A DNA stretch of 64,000 nt, taken from contig JAHDBH010000004.1 in NCBI GenBank assembly GCA_020630495.1, forward strand, positions 1 through 64,000. Reading direction: 5' to 3'. The translations under genes were made by a program, and so were the position numbers. The notes beneath the pieces are model-generated. The model was not told the DNA's origin. It worked only from the letters and a program-made list of their open reading frames with translations, and made no database searches. Positions 16,550 through 25,529 of this stretch are shown here, one piece after another (positions within the stretch are counted from its first letter, which is position 1; each line of letters begins with the position of its first letter). The DNA comes from Saprospiraceae bacterium. GTDB lineage: Bacteria > Bacteroidota > Bacteroidia > Chitinophagales > Saprospiraceae.

Positions 16550-19138
16550 ATGGCTAAGAAAAAAACCCAAAAGCGCAAATCGCGCAAGAAGGCGTCTACT
16601 CCTTTTTATAAGGATCAGCGCTACATCAGAATCACTGGAATAGGTCTACTTGCGCTCAGTGCGATGATCTTCTTTGCTCTAGTGAGCTATCTGATGACCT
16701 GGCAGCTTGATCAGGACAAGGTGCTACACTTCAGCTGGTCCATATTTGCAGAGCGCGATTTGCGTATGGCTAATTGGCTCGGGAGATTCGGTGCATTCGT
16801 TGCTTGTGGCCTTATGTACTGGGGTTTTGGAGTAGCGAGTTTTCTCTTAGTGTCGCTTCTGGCGCGCTTCTCGCTCAAGCTCATCAGGCTAGAATCTTGG
16901 TCTACATTCCTCGTACCAGCCAGACGTATGGTCTTGTTGACATTTTTCTTGAGTCTGGTTTTCTCAGCTGCGTTTGCTCATAGTGCCTTCCCGTGGGGAG
17001 GTGCCGTAGGTCAAGCCCTATACCTCTGGATCAGTAATTTCCTTGGTTCGCTCGGTCTGGTCCTATTTATCTTATTCTTGATGGCAGCGAGCTTTATCTG
17101 GGTAGTCAATCCAGATCTACGGCAGTGGGCCCTCATCGGTAGACCTCTTGCTGTACAGCTTGCTGGGGTTCCTGGAGCTATGGCCAGAGCATCTGTGGAC
17201 GAAGGTAGTGATGATACTCAGCACGCTAGATTCCGTAATCCTTTTAAGAATTTTGCTCCGAGCCTGTCGCGCTTTTTGGGGACACCCACTACCAGCAGCT
17301 CTACAACAGAAGACACTAGCAGTCAGCCTTTATCATCATCTGCTAGCTCTGCCGCGCCAGCTGATGCCGATAAGATACAGATCGATCAGAAAGAAGATAG
17401 GCCAAGACCAGCACCAGCTAAACAACTGGAACTGGGCCTAGATCATGAGATCAAGGTAGATCCACTGGCCATGGGCAGCAAGCGCCGTCGTAAGAAAGCA
17501 CCTATGGCTGATCCGAGTCTGGAGATTAACAAAGCTCCGCAGCCAGATCCGACGCTCGATCTATTCAAAGAGCAAGAAGGTCCTAAGCCAAAGTCCAGTG
17601 GGACAGCCATGGAGCAACCTCAAGAAAACTACGATCCCAAGGCCGATCTATCCAGCTACAAGCTGCCTGCTCTGGAACTGCTCCATGAGTACGATGAAGA
17701 AAAACTAGAAATCGATAAATCAGATCTACAAGAACAGTGCTCTAATATCATAGACACGCTCCGCAATTATAAGATAGAAATCACTAAGATCACGGCCACC
17801 ATAGGACCCACTGTGACGCTATTTGAAATCGTCCCAGCTCCTGGTATCCGCATCAACAAAATCAAAAATCTCGAGGACGATATCGCTCTCAGTCTGAGTG
17901 CTCTGGGCATCAGAATCATAGCGCCTATACCTGGCAAAGGCACTGTAGGTATAGAAGTACCTAATAAGAAGCGGCAGATCGTGAGCGCTAGAGAAGTATT
18001 TCGCAGTACCAAGTTTAAGGAAGCCAAGCTCACCTTGCCGATTGGACTAGGAAAGACGATCAGTAATGAGGTCTTTGTGGCAGATCTAGCCAAGATGCCT
18101 CACCTGCTCGTGGCTGGAGCCACTGGTCAAGGTAAGTCTGTGGGTATCAATCAGATGCTCATATCCTTGCTTTACAAGATGCATCCGAGCGAGGTCAAGC
18201 TCATCATGATCGATCCTAAGATGGTGGAGCTCTCGCTCTACAGTCGACTAGAGAAGCACTTCATGGCCATGCTTCCAGATCAGGAAGAGCCTATCATCAC
18301 AGACACGACCAAAGTCATACATACACTCAATAGTCTGTGCATAGAGATGGATCAGCGCTACCAGCTGCTCAAGGATGCCAGTGTAAGAAATCTCAAAGAG
18401 TACAATAAGCGATTTACCAATCGCAGGCTCAATCCTGGTAAAGGGCATCGCTATCTTCCTTACCTAGTCCTTGTGATCGATGAATTTGCAGACCTGATCA
18501 TGACGGCGGGAAAGGAAATCGAGATTCCCATAGCACGGCTAGCGCAGAAAGCACGTGCCGTGGGTATACACCTCATACTTGCCACACAGAGACCATCTGT
18601 GAATATCATCACAGGTATGATCAAAGCAAATTTCCCAGCGCGCCTGGCATTTAAGGTGCAGCAGAAAGTGGATAGTCGCACGATCTTGGATACAGGCGGT
18701 GCGGATCAGCTCACAGGTATGGGGGACATGCTGCTGAGTGCCTATGGCAAGATCATCAGACTGCAATGTGCTTTTGTCGATACGCCAGAGGTGGAGCGAG
18801 TCATAGAGCATATCAGTTCTCAGCAAGGATATCTGGAGCCGTACATACTACCAGAGTATACGGGTGATGATACAGGGAAGTCTGCAGAGGGCGTGAGTGC
18901 ATCTGATCTGGATGCGCTGTTTGATGAGGCAGCAAGGCTGGTCGTGGGATCGCAGTCTGGAAGTACCAGCATGCTGCAACGAAAGTTGCAGCTCGGATAC
19001 AACCGAGCCGGTAGGATCATGGATCAGATGGAAGCGCTGGGAATCGTGGGTGGTGCTCAGGGAAGCAAACCCCGTGAAGTGCTAGTCTTTACAGAGACGG
19101 AGCTAGATCAGATGCTCCATGACTTCAGAAACGGGTAA
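16550..19138 (+). CDS. ftsK: DNA translocase FtsK
   Basis: This 862-residue protein is the septum-anchored DNA pump that moves chromosome ends apart during division. Four N-terminal membrane helices (residues about 25-185) follow a very basic head (AKKKTQKRKSRKKASTPFYK). A low-complexity Ser/Pro/Lys linker spans about 200-380. The motor has alpha/beta subdomains with Walker A GATGQGKSVGIN near residue 521 and Walker B LVLVIDEFADLI near residue 640, plus the LILATQRPSVNIITGMIKAN block. The C-terminal winged-helix gamma domain, which reads orienting sequences, is present (LQRKLQLGYNRAGRIMDQME). All domains are intact and length is normal. An RluA-family gene follows 45 nt downstream. Confidence 0.97.
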   Translation: MAKKKTQKRKSRKKASTPFYKDQRYIRITGIGLLALSAMIFFALVSYLMTWQLDQDKVLHFSWSIFAERDLRMANWLGRFGAFVACGLMYWGFGVASFLLVSLLARFSLKLIRLESWSTFLVPARRMVLLTFFLSLVFSAAFAHSAFPWGGAVGQALYLWISNFLGSLGLVLFILFLMAASFIWVVNPDLRQWALIGRPLAVQLAGVPGAMARASVDEGSDDTQHARFRNPFKNFAPSLSRFLGTPTTSSSTTEDTSSQPLSSSASSAAPADADKIQIDQKEDRPRPAPAKQLELGLDHEIKVDPLAMGSKRRRKKAPMADPSLEINKAPQPDPTLDLFKEQEGPKPKSSGTAMEQPQENYDPKADLSSYKLPALELLHEYDEEKLEIDKSDLQEQCSNIIDTLRNYKIEITKITATIGPTVTLFEIVPAPGIRINKIKNLEDDIALSLSALGIRIIAPIPGKGTVGIEVPNKKRQIVSAREVFRSTKFKEAKLTLPIGLGKTISNEVFVADLAKMPHLLVAGATGQGKSVGINQMLISLLYKMHPSEVKLIMIDPKMVELSLYSRLEKHFMAMLPDQEEPIITDTTKVIHTLNSLCIEMDQRYQLLKDASVRNLKEYNKRFTNRRLNPGKGHRYLPYLVLVIDEFADLIMTAGKEIEIPIARLAQKARAVGIHLILATQRPSVNIITGMIKANFPARLAFKVQQKVDSRTILDTGGADQLTGMGDMLLSAYGKIIRLQCAFVDTPEVERVIEHISSQQGYLEPYILPEYTGDDTGKSAEGVSASDLDALFDEAARLVVGSQSGSTSMLQRKLQLGYNRAGRIMDQMEALGIVGGAQGSKPREVLVFTETELDQMLHDFRNG

Positions 19139-19183
19139 GTACCTCCAAGAGGTGCCACTGATATGAAGAACATAGCACGATAG

Positions 19184-20056
19184 ATGGAGACTCGCCATAC
19201 CATAGGAGAGGTCAGTAGGAGGCTAAGACTCGTAGACTATCTAGGAGATATGATGCCAGAGCTGGGTTCCAAGAGTGCCACGAAAAAAGCTCTCAGAGCC
19301 AAGCGCATCCAGATCAACGGGAGACCTGCTAGTGGCGCGGAATATGTCAAGCAAGGAGATCAAATCACACTGAGCTCAGCAAGTCATGATTCTATCAAGG
19401 CCTATGAGATTGACATACCCGTCCTCTATGAGGATGACGATATGATCGTAGTCAATAAGCCTGCAGGGATAGCGACCAATGGAAATAGGTACAAGACAGT
19501 GGAAAATGCCATTGTCGGAAAATTTAAACCATCTCTAAGGGCAGACGCGCTAGCTAGACCTATAGCGGCTCATCGTCTAGATGTGCCCACACGTGGATTG
19601 CTCATCATGGCAAAAAGCCGAAAAGCACTTATGAATCTCGGTGACTCATTTGCGCGAAAGCGCATACAGAAAACCTATCACGCTATCGTGCATGAGACTC
19701 CCCCGGCGACTGGCCGTGTAGAAACAGATGTAGATGACAAGAGCGCACTCACTCACTACGCGGTGGTCCGTAGCGTCCCGTCGCGTAATTACAAAAGTCT
19801 AGCCTTGGTGGCACTGCGCCCGCAGACTGGGCGGACGCATCAGATAAGGATTCATATGGCATCTATCGGGCACCCCATCGTAGGCGATAAGATGTATGTG
19901 GGAAGGCAGCACACGATCTTTGGGAAGGGCGTGTATCTGGCTGCCACAGGACTAGAACTACCACATCCCATAGAGGCGCGCAGAGTCAGCGTGGAGATGG
20001 GGCTTCCGCCCAAATTCTCTCGTCTACTAGATCGGGAAGAGGCTCGAAGCAAGTAG
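19184..20056 (+). CDS. RluA family pseudouridine synthase
   Basis: This 290-residue enzyme isomerises specific uridines in RNA. An S4 RNA-binding domain occupies residues about 12-75 (RLVDYLGDMMPELGSKSATK, then IQINGRPASGAEYVKQGDQ). The catalytic domain has YEDDDMIVVNKPAGIATNGN and the catalytic aspartate in AAHRLDVPTRGLLIMAKS, where the common T-S-G is T-R-G as in a subset of the family. RPQTGRTHQIRIHMASIGHP closes the active site. The target (23S rRNA or tRNA) cannot be assigned. It starts 45 nt after ftsK on the same strand and ends 10 nt before the end of the opposite-strand DoxX-like gene. Confidence 0.92.
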   Translation: METRHTIGEVSRRLRLVDYLGDMMPELGSKSATKKALRAKRIQINGRPASGAEYVKQGDQITLSSASHDSIKAYEIDIPVLYEDDDMIVVNKPAGIATNGNRYKTVENAIVGKFKPSLRADALARPIAAHRLDVPTRGLLIMAKSRKALMNLGDSFARKRIQKTYHAIVHETPPATGRVETDVDDKSALTHYAVVRSVPSRNYKSLALVALRPQTGRTHQIRIHMASIGHPIVGDKMYVGRQHTIFGKGVYLAATGLELPHPIEARRVSVEMGLPPKFSRLLDREEARSK

Positions 20057-20066
20057 TCCACAAGGA

Positions 20067-20438
20067 CTATGCCTTAGTGGAAGCATTGCCATATAGTCTG
20101 GCGTCGAAGCCATAAGAGAGTGCCAGGAGTAATACACCTATAAGTGCTAGAGCAGGGCTCTCATCCACGGCGACATGAGCCATGGCAGCCAATACCATAT
20201 CAAAGAAAAACCCAGCATAGGCCCACTCCTTAAGCATCTTGCTCCACTTAGTCAAGATGGCGATCACTCCTGCGATCTTAGCTATCGCCAGAGGGATGAT
20301 GAGATAGGAAGGATATCCCAGTGTCTCATACATACCAGTCACCATCTCAGTCTTGCTCAGATACATCCCAGCTGAAAATAGCATGAGAGCACAGAGTAAT
20401 ATGGTGGGAATCCAATAAAATATCCGTAATCGTGTCAT
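20067..20438 (-). CDS. DoxX-like membrane protein
   Basis: This 123-residue protein has four membrane helices in the DoxX-like pattern: IFYWIPTILLCALMLFSAGM, a GYPSYLIIPLAIAKIAGVIA segment, EWAYAGFFFDMVLAAMAHVA, and ALALIGVLLLALSYGF. The family is often linked to respiration or thiol redox but has no settled role. It overlaps the start-side neighbour by 4 nt, so the two are probably translated together. Confidence 0.8.
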   Translation of the reverse strand: MTRLRIFYWIPTILLCALMLFSAGMYLSKTEMVTGMYETLGYPSYLIIPLAIAKIAGVIAILTKWSKMLKEWAYAGFFFDMVLAAMAHVAVDESPALALIGVLLLALSYGFDARLYGNASTKA

Positions 20439-20845
20439 AGTAGTAAGAGTAAGATGAGTAACCAGATGCCAAGTCCTAGGAGCGCGCTCTTCCAGGCATC
20501 CTGATCATCAAAGAGTAAAAAGACAAGGAGTATGCCTATGATCCCTAGGAACAAACCGAGTAGAAATGCGCCGAAATTTACGTCATCCATCCTGCTGGCA
20601 GCTGGTGCGTCCGCAGGGATAGTCCCGCCTTTGAGGCCCTTCTTGATTTGCTTTTTAGCGAGGCCATAGACGATTTTCTCTTTGAGACTGAGTTTATGCC
20701 CTACGGCGCGCTGATACTCTTTGACGCTCATCTGAGAGATGTCCGTCACGGTAATTATCTCTTGCTTGATGGTAGTGGTAGATGGCAGCGCAAAAGCACT
20801 ACTCCAAATGACGAGTAGAAGGCAGGTGCTGAGTACAGATCTCAT
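20435..20845 (-). CDS. Exported/membrane protein of unknown function
   Basis: This 136-residue protein has a signal peptide (RSVLSTCLLLVIWSSAFALP), a polar middle containing MSVKEYQRAVGHKLSLKEKI, and two C-terminal hydrophobic helices (NFGAFLLGLFLGIIGILLVF and SALLGLGIWLLILLLLL). Bacteroidota proteins with this layout are common but uncharacterised. A TTG at 20869 is in frame; ATG 20845 is preferred because it begins the signal peptide. Its end overlaps the DoxX-like gene by 4 nt. Confidence 0.75.
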   Translation of the reverse strand: MRSVLSTCLLLVIWSSAFALPSTTTIKQEIITVTDISQMSVKEYQRAVGHKLSLKEKIVYGLAKKQIKKGLKGGTIPADAPAASRMDDVNFGAFLLGLFLGIIGILLVFLLFDDQDAWKSALLGLGIWLLILLLLL

Positions 20846-20915
20846 GATACTAGTGGTTGTTTGCGTCAAGAATACGATAAATAGATGGTAAATTTGTTAT
20901 ATAAAATAATTGAAT

Positions 20916-21407
20916 ATGAAAAATCTACTGTTTGCCGCTCTGGCGGTCGTACTGCTAGCCGCCTGCGGCAACGAGCCAAAATCTGTCACTACTACTGATG
21001 CTGACGGAGAGACGATGACAAACTACGGCGAAGAAGTCAAATCGATGGATGCTATGTCCGTAGAGCAACTTGTGAAGTATATGGATGGCAAGCAAGAGCA
21101 AAATGTCACGCTATCTGGCAAGATCCTGGAGACATGTCCTAAGAAAGGATGCTGGATGGACATCGCTAATGCGGATGGTCCAGCTATGAAAGTAAGATTT
21201 AAGGATTATGGATTTTTTGTACCTACGGATGGAGCTGAGGGTAAGACAGCCATCATGGAGGGTCGTGCATTTAGGGATACTATGAGCGTAGACATGCTCC
21301 GCCACTATGCAGAGGATGCAGGAAAGAGTGCAGAAGAAATCGCTAAGATCACTGAGCCAGAGGAGGTCATTGCCTTTGAGGCGACTGGTGTGATCATCAA
21401 GAGTTAG
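20916..21407 (+). CDS. DUF4920 lipoprotein
   Basis: This 163-residue lipoprotein has the lipobox LLAACGN after a short signal (KNLLFAALAVVLLAAC). The mature part matches DUF4920: VTLSGKILETCPKKGCWMDI and KVRFKDYGFFVPTDGAEGKT, then MSVDMLRHYAEDAGKSAEE and ITEPEEVIAFEATGVII. The conserved CPKKGCWM cysteines hint at metal or redox chemistry, but the role is unknown. ATG 20916 is two codons after an in-frame TTG (20910). A TAAATTTG promoter-like box sits 20 bases before the start, and a strong hairpin terminator follows the stop. Confidence 0.9.
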   Translation: MKNLLFAALAVVLLAACGNEPKSVTTTDADGETMTNYGEEVKSMDAMSVEQLVKYMDGKQEQNVTLSGKILETCPKKGCWMDIANADGPAMKVRFKDYGFFVPTDGAEGKTAIMEGRAFRDTMSVDMLRHYAEDAGKSAEEIAKITEPEEVIAFEATGVIIKS

Positions 21408-21430
21408 ATAGAGATGGATTACTACGTAGA

Positions 21431-21470
21431 GAAGGGACAGATCTCTAGAGATGAGATCTGCCCCTTCTTT
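21431..21470 (+). terminator. Hairpin terminator between DUF4920 and fasciclin genes
   Basis: Fifteen-base arms (21431-21445 and 21453-21467) pair with one mismatch around a seven-base loop and are followed by TTT. The site lies between two convergent genes and may serve both strands, since the minus-strand side also ends in a short T-rich run. Confidence 0.7.
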
Positions 21471-21501
21471 ACGTTATAGACTTATGTTGCTGAATAGGTG
21501 A

Positions 21502-22059
21502 CTACGGCATCAGCACCATATCGATCACGTGGATTACTCCATTGGTCCCCTTGATGTCAAAGGCCTTGAGCATAGAAAGATTTCCTTGTCCATCTTCGAT
21601 AAATAGGCTAGCTCCTTTCTTGAGCACTGTTACCTTATCACCACTGAGTGTCTCGAGGGTGGCCCGTCCTGTAGCGCTGAGTGCTCGAGTGACATCATCG
21701 CTGTCCAGACTCGCAGCGATCACGTGATAGGTGAGGATTTCTTGCAATTGTTTTTTGGAAGCAGGCTCAAGCAGAGATGCCACTGTACCATCTGGTAATC
21801 TATCAAACGCCGTATTGTCTGGAGCAAATATGGTAAATGGGCCATCACCTTCTAGAGCTTCTACGAGATCCGCGGCTTTGACAGCAGCTACGAGTGTAGA
21901 GAATCGGTCATCGTCGCTTGCAATCTTGACCAGGGAGCGATGTCCGCTATGATGGTACGAGATCGTCCGAGTGTGTGCATTTTTCTTGTGAGAATTGCAC
22001 TGAGCACTGAGTGTGAGGCTTGTCATCAGTAGAGCTGTGAAAAGAAATACAGATTTCAT
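21502..22059 (-). CDS. Fasciclin (FAS1) domain exported protein
   Basis: This 185-residue protein has a signal peptide (KSVFLFTALLMTSLTLSAQ) and one FAS1 domain: FSTLVAAVKAADLVEALEGD (H1 region), GPFTIFAPDNTAFDRLPDG, YHVIAASLDSDDVTRAL, and the closing NGVIHVIDMVLMP. FAS1 domains mediate adhesion or ligand binding outside the cell; the bacterial role is often unclear. The frame is open to 22143, but ATG 22059 starts the signal peptide. It is divergent from the ECF sigma gene 225 nt away; fasciclin genes are often near ECF sigma/anti-sigma pairs, so regulation by that pair is possible. Confidence 0.92.
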   Translation of the reverse strand: MKSVFLFTALLMTSLTLSAQCNSHKKNAHTRTISYHHSGHRSLVKIASDDDRFSTLVAAVKAADLVEALEGDGPFTIFAPDNTAFDRLPDGTVASLLEPASKKQLQEILTYHVIAASLDSDDVTRALSATGRATLETLSGDKVTVLKKGASLFIEDGQGNLSMLKAFDIKGTNGVIHVIDMVLMP

Positions 22060-22284
22060 AAGAGTGTGATTTAGTTGCCCAAGACGGGCGGTGATTGAAT
22101 GTGTTTTGCTTGGTTGTACCCGAGAGATGTGCGACCAGATCACTTTTGTCGAATTATTTTTTACAGTTCCTTAAACAAATGAACTACAGCACTTGTACCA
22201 CCTTTGATCAATGGGCCGTCTACGTGCTTGGATAGAGGCGAATCAGGGCGGTGCTTAATGTGGTCAATCTAGAGCCATCAGAGT

Positions 22285-22905
22285 ATGTCATTAGCTATGA
22301 GCAACACCATTTCGCTAAGTAAACACCAGATTTCTCCCATGGAAAGCGTGGCGAAAACATCTGAGTGTTACACTTTAATGACGTCTCTGGTGGCAAAGGA
22401 TGAGGATGCACTCAAGGAACTCTATGATCGCTACTCGGCGCCACTGTATGGTGTGATCATACGTATCATACGCGATGATGTACTCGCAGAAGAGGTGCTC
22501 CAAGACTGTTTTATAAGCTACTGGAAGAAGGCCGATAGCTATGATAGCGACATGTCGGCTCCCTTCACGTGGATGTACAGGATAGCCAAGAACAAAGCAC
22601 TTAATGCACTCCGAGACCGAGATGCTAGGACTAAGCGTATGGCGGAGGCTAATCCTATCAAGGACGTGAAATCTGAGATCGATTATGATATTAAAGGTCT
22701 TGTATCACAGCTAGACGATCAAGATCGCAAGATGATTCTCCTTTCCTTCTATCAGGGATATACTCACGAGGAAATACAGGAAATTGAAAGCATACCCCTC
22801 GGTACAGTGAAGTCTCGCATGCGCAGAGCTCTTAAAAATCTCAGGGTTCTTACAAGTCCGCGTATTGCGATATTACTTGCGCTTATATATCCATATATGC
22901 CATGA
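22285..22905 (+). CDS. ECF-type RNA polymerase sigma factor
   Basis: This 206-residue sigma-70 family factor has region 2 (DALKELYDRYSAPLYGVIIR through VLQDCFISYWKKADSYD) and region 4 (DRKMILLSFYQGYTHEEIQE followed by SIPLGTVKSRMRRALKNLR, the helix-turn-helix). No region 1.1 or 3 is visible, as expected for an extracytoplasmic-function sigma. Its stop overlaps the next start (ATGA), so the anti-sigma is translationally coupled. ATG 22285 is the first start; ATG 22297 is an equally possible one, and the conserved domain begins later. The pair probably responds to an envelope signal. Confidence 0.93.
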   Translation: MSLAMSNTISLSKHQISPMESVAKTSECYTLMTSLVAKDEDALKELYDRYSAPLYGVIIRIIRDDVLAEEVLQDCFISYWKKADSYDSDMSAPFTWMYRIAKNKALNALRDRDARTKRMAEANPIKDVKSEIDYDIKGLVSQLDDQDRKMILLSFYQGYTHEEIQEIESIPLGTVKSRMRRALKNLRVLTSPRIAILLALIYPYMP

Positions 22906-23666
22906 AAGATGGAATGAGCAAAGAGGAATTTATGCTATCTGGCTATCTCGAGAGATATGCCCTAGGGGAGCTATCTGATGCAGAGATCATCAAAGTCAAG
23001 GAGTATCTAGAAAAGTATCCAAGTCTGCGCCAAGAGCTAGGATATATGGAAAATTCACTGGAGCAAATAGCTCGCCAGAATGCTGTGGAGCCACCTACGC
23101 TTACAGCAGATATGCTGACCGAGAAAATTACACGGGATACTGCAACCAGTAAGTCCCCCAGTGGCAGATCGAGTTGGAACTACGCGATATGGCTTGGTCT
23201 CATCGCAGCATTGCTCTACAGTATATGGAGTCTTTTTCAGAGTCATACTAGGCTGCATGATCAAGAACATGCCTATGCTATGCTGGCACGAGAGTGCGAT
23301 GAAAAGGCCGTGCTAGCATCTAATCGCATTGCTATCTACGAACATGAAGCTACAGAGCACTATCGTCTCATGGGGGGAGCATCAAAGAGTACCTGCCAGG
23401 CAGTAGTCCTCTGGAACGATAATCTCAAGACAGGATACCTCAAGACCCATGATCTTCCCAGGCTAAGCTCTAATGAAACCTATCAAATATGGGCTGACAA
23501 AGAGGGTGTGATGATACCTGTGGGACTGCTCGAGAGTGCCTCGCCACATTTGCAGACACTAGAATATATAGAGGATGCTGAGTCGCTAAATATCACCATA
23601 GAGCCTGCAGGTGGTAGTGAGCACCCTTCAGTAGAGCGACTCGTAAGTAGTGTGCCTATCAGCTAA
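22902..23666 (+). CDS. Anti-sigma factor (RskA-like, membrane-anchored)
   Basis: This 254-residue protein has a cytoplasmic anti-sigma N terminus (MLSGYLERYALGELSDAEII, the zinc-less ASD-like helix bundle), one membrane helix (YAIWLGLIAALLYSIWSLF, residues about 95-113), and a C-terminal RskA-like periplasmic domain (VVLWNDNLKTGYLKTHDLPR, then NETYQIWADKEGVMIPVGLL). The layout fits anti-sigma-K family regulators that hold the sigma factor inactive until a signal causes release. It starts 4 nt inside the sigma gene. Its 3' end overlaps the 3' end of the opposite-strand helicase gene by 4 nt. Confidence 0.85.
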   Translation: MKDGMSKEEFMLSGYLERYALGELSDAEIIKVKEYLEKYPSLRQELGYMENSLEQIARQNAVEPPTLTADMLTEKITRDTATSKSPSGRSSWNYAIWLGLIAALLYSIWSLFQSHTRLHDQEHAYAMLARECDEKAVLASNRIAIYEHEATEHYRLMGGASKSTCQAVVLWNDNLKTGYLKTHDLPRLSSNETYQIWADKEGVMIPVGLLESASPHLQTLEYIEDAESLNITIEPAGGSEHPSVERLVSSVPIS

Positions 23667-25009
23667 CGACCTTTAGATCCGCCAGATTTACTTCCACCAC
23701 CTCCACTACGATTTCCTCCTCCTCCTGAGCGTCCACGTCCTCCGCTACCTCCTCTGGATCGATTGCCGCCACCACCTCTGCGGCCGCCTCCTCCTGAACG
23801 ACCTCGGCCACCACCACTAGATCTACCACGACCGCCTCCGCCTCCGTGAGAGCCTCGGGTAATCTTGTACTCTGGTCCAGAGCTAAATCCATCAGGCAGA
23901 GGTAATTTCATCACTTCTTGATTGATCAACTTCTCGATCTTCATCATCCGACTCACGTCATCTGGATTCACGAGCGTAAGGGCAACGCCAGATTCGTCCG
24001 CCCGAGCTGTACGGCCTATACGGTGGACGTAGTCTTCTGCATCTCGTGGGACATCATAGTTGACTACGAGATTGATTCCCTTGATATCAATGCCTCGCGA
24101 GAGTACGTCAGTTGCTACGATAACTCGAGTCTCCTTGCTCCTAAACTTCCTGAGTGCGTCTTCTCTTTCGGATTGATCTAGATCTGAGGAAATGGCTTGG
24201 ACATTATATTTTTGGCGAGATAGTGCTCGGACGATTTCGCTGACTTTCTTCTTAGTGGAGCTAAACACAATGATGCTCTCATAGCTAGGCTTATCAGCTA
24301 TGAGATGCCTTATCAGTGCGGCCTTGTCTCTATCATACACGAGATAAGCTGCTTGTACTAGTCCCTCTGCAGGCTTGGAGATGGCAATAGACACTTCGCC
24401 AGGATTTTTGAGAAGTTTTTTACCAAGTTCGCGGATCTTGGGTGGCATGGTCGCGCTGAATAGTAGAGACTGCCTATCCTTGGGAGTGTAGGACATAATC
24501 TTTTCTATATCTGGAAGGAATCCCATGTCAAGCATTCTATCTGCTTCATCTAGGATGAGATATTCTACGTGCGAGAGGTCTACGTATTTGTTCTGTAGAT
24601 GAGCGATAAACTTACCTGGTGTGACCACTACGATATCTGTACCTCCCACGAGGGCTTTTTTCTGTCGATCAAAGTCCTTACCATCTCCTCCACCATACAC
24701 AGCAACACTGCTGACATCCACGAAGTAAGCAAAGGCCTGCACCTGCTGCTCGATCTGTAGAGCTAACTCACGAGTAGGAGCTATGACGACGGCTCTGATC
24801 TTATCTGACTGCTTCTGACTGAGTCGGTGCAGCACGGGAAGGATGAATGCAGCGGTCTTACCTGTACCTGTCTGAGCACAGGCGAGTAGATCTCTACCTT
24901 CTAAAATGATAGGTATGGCCTGCTCTTGCACGGGAGTGGCGGTTTCGAATCCCATGTAATATAGGCCATCGAGCAATTTTTCGGTAAGCTTGAGCTCGCT
25001 AAAGTTCAT
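23663..25009 (-). CDS. DEAD-box RNA helicase (RhlE-like)
   Basis: This 448-residue ATP-dependent RNA helicase has all core motifs: Q motif (GFETATPVQEQAIP), motif I AQTGTGKT, Ia PTRELALQIEQQ, II DEAD, III SAT (LLFSATMPPKI), IV IIVFSSTKKKV, V VATDVLSRGIDIKG, VI HRIGRTARADE. The last 70 residues are a glycine/arginine/serine-rich tail (SHGGGGGRGRSSGGGRGRSG and more), a typical RNA-binding extension. DEAD-box proteins of this type act in ribosome assembly and RNA turnover, often with cold induction. The 5' region contains a TACCTTTG promoter-like box and, further upstream, a four-copy repeat array; its 3' end overlaps the anti-sigma gene by 4 nt. Confidence 0.95.
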   Translation of the reverse strand: MNFSELKLTEKLLDGLYYMGFETATPVQEQAIPIILEGRDLLACAQTGTGKTAAFILPVLHRLSQKQSDKIRAVVIAPTRELALQIEQQVQAFAYFVDVSSVAVYGGGDGKDFDRQKKALVGGTDIVVVTPGKFIAHLQNKYVDLSHVEYLILDEADRMLDMGFLPDIEKIMSYTPKDRQSLLFSATMPPKIRELGKKLLKNPGEVSIAISKPAEGLVQAAYLVYDRDKAALIRHLIADKPSYESIIVFSSTKKKVSEIVRALSRQKYNVQAISSDLDQSEREDALRKFRSKETRVIVATDVLSRGIDIKGINLVVNYDVPRDAEDYVHRIGRTARADESGVALTLVNPDDVSRMMKIEKLINQEVMKLPLPDGFSSGPEYKITRGSHGGGGGRGRSSGGGRGRSGGGGRRGGGGNRSRGGSGGRGRSGGGGNRSGGGGSKSGGSKGR

Positions 25010-25047
25010 AGAGTGTGTATGATGTGGGAGTGTAAGGAGTAGGCTGA

Positions 25048-25055
25048 CAAAGGTA
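25048..25055 (-). promoter_or_regulatory. Putative -7 box for the helicase gene
   Basis: On the minus strand TACCTTTG (TAnnTTTG) lies about 38 bases before the start codon. No TTTG is seen at the usual -33 distance. It is identical to the box before the RRM gene. Confidence 0.38.
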
Positions 25056-25095
25056 CGGCTGTGGGTATTGGGAGAAGATCAGTCCAAATGGTAAT

Positions 25096-25490
25096 ATACT
25101 TTAGTATAAAGTGTAAACCATCAGTGCGTAGCATCAACTTGGAAGTAATGCTCAGAAGAGGGCCATAGCGCAGTCTCGGTCCATCTGAGTTGATCACCTA
25201 GGACTAGATACTATAGTATAAAGTGTAAACCCCAAAATGTGTCATGATTCTAGAGAATTGACCAGAGCGAGCGCTTCAGCTGCGATACGGGATTAGTACA
25301 TTTCTAGGAGATAGTTAGATACTATAGTATAAAGTGTAAATCCCTATATATGGCCTCGGCTAAGAGAAATCTGCCCTCCGCAAATCTTGTGGACTCGCTA
25401 GAATCTAAGGACAAAAGGGCAGTAGCACAAGCTCTGATACCAGGAGATAATGCACTCGTAGACTAGATACTATAGTATAAAGTGTAAACC
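25096..25490. repeat. Four-copy dyad repeat array upstream of the helicase
   Basis: Four direct copies, same orientation, begin at 25096, 25208, 25319 and 25467. Each is a 12-bp dyad ATACT-nn-AGTAT (center AT, or TT in copy 1) followed by AAAGTGTAAACC (last copies AAATC or AAACC), and three share a preceding TAG. Spacings are 112, 111 and 148 bp. The stretches between copies do not match one another, but two contain their own inverted repeat: ATCAACT at 25133 with AGTTGAT at 25188, and CTGCCCT at 25371 with AGGGCAG at 25416. No open reading frame fills the array. It lies between the redoxin terminator and the helicase promoter. This is not a CRISPR: repeats are short and spacers long and uneven. 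Confidence 0.85.
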
Positions 25491-25529
25491 CCTTGCTCTA
25501 CCTACGACTCAGATGACCCTCAATAGAAA

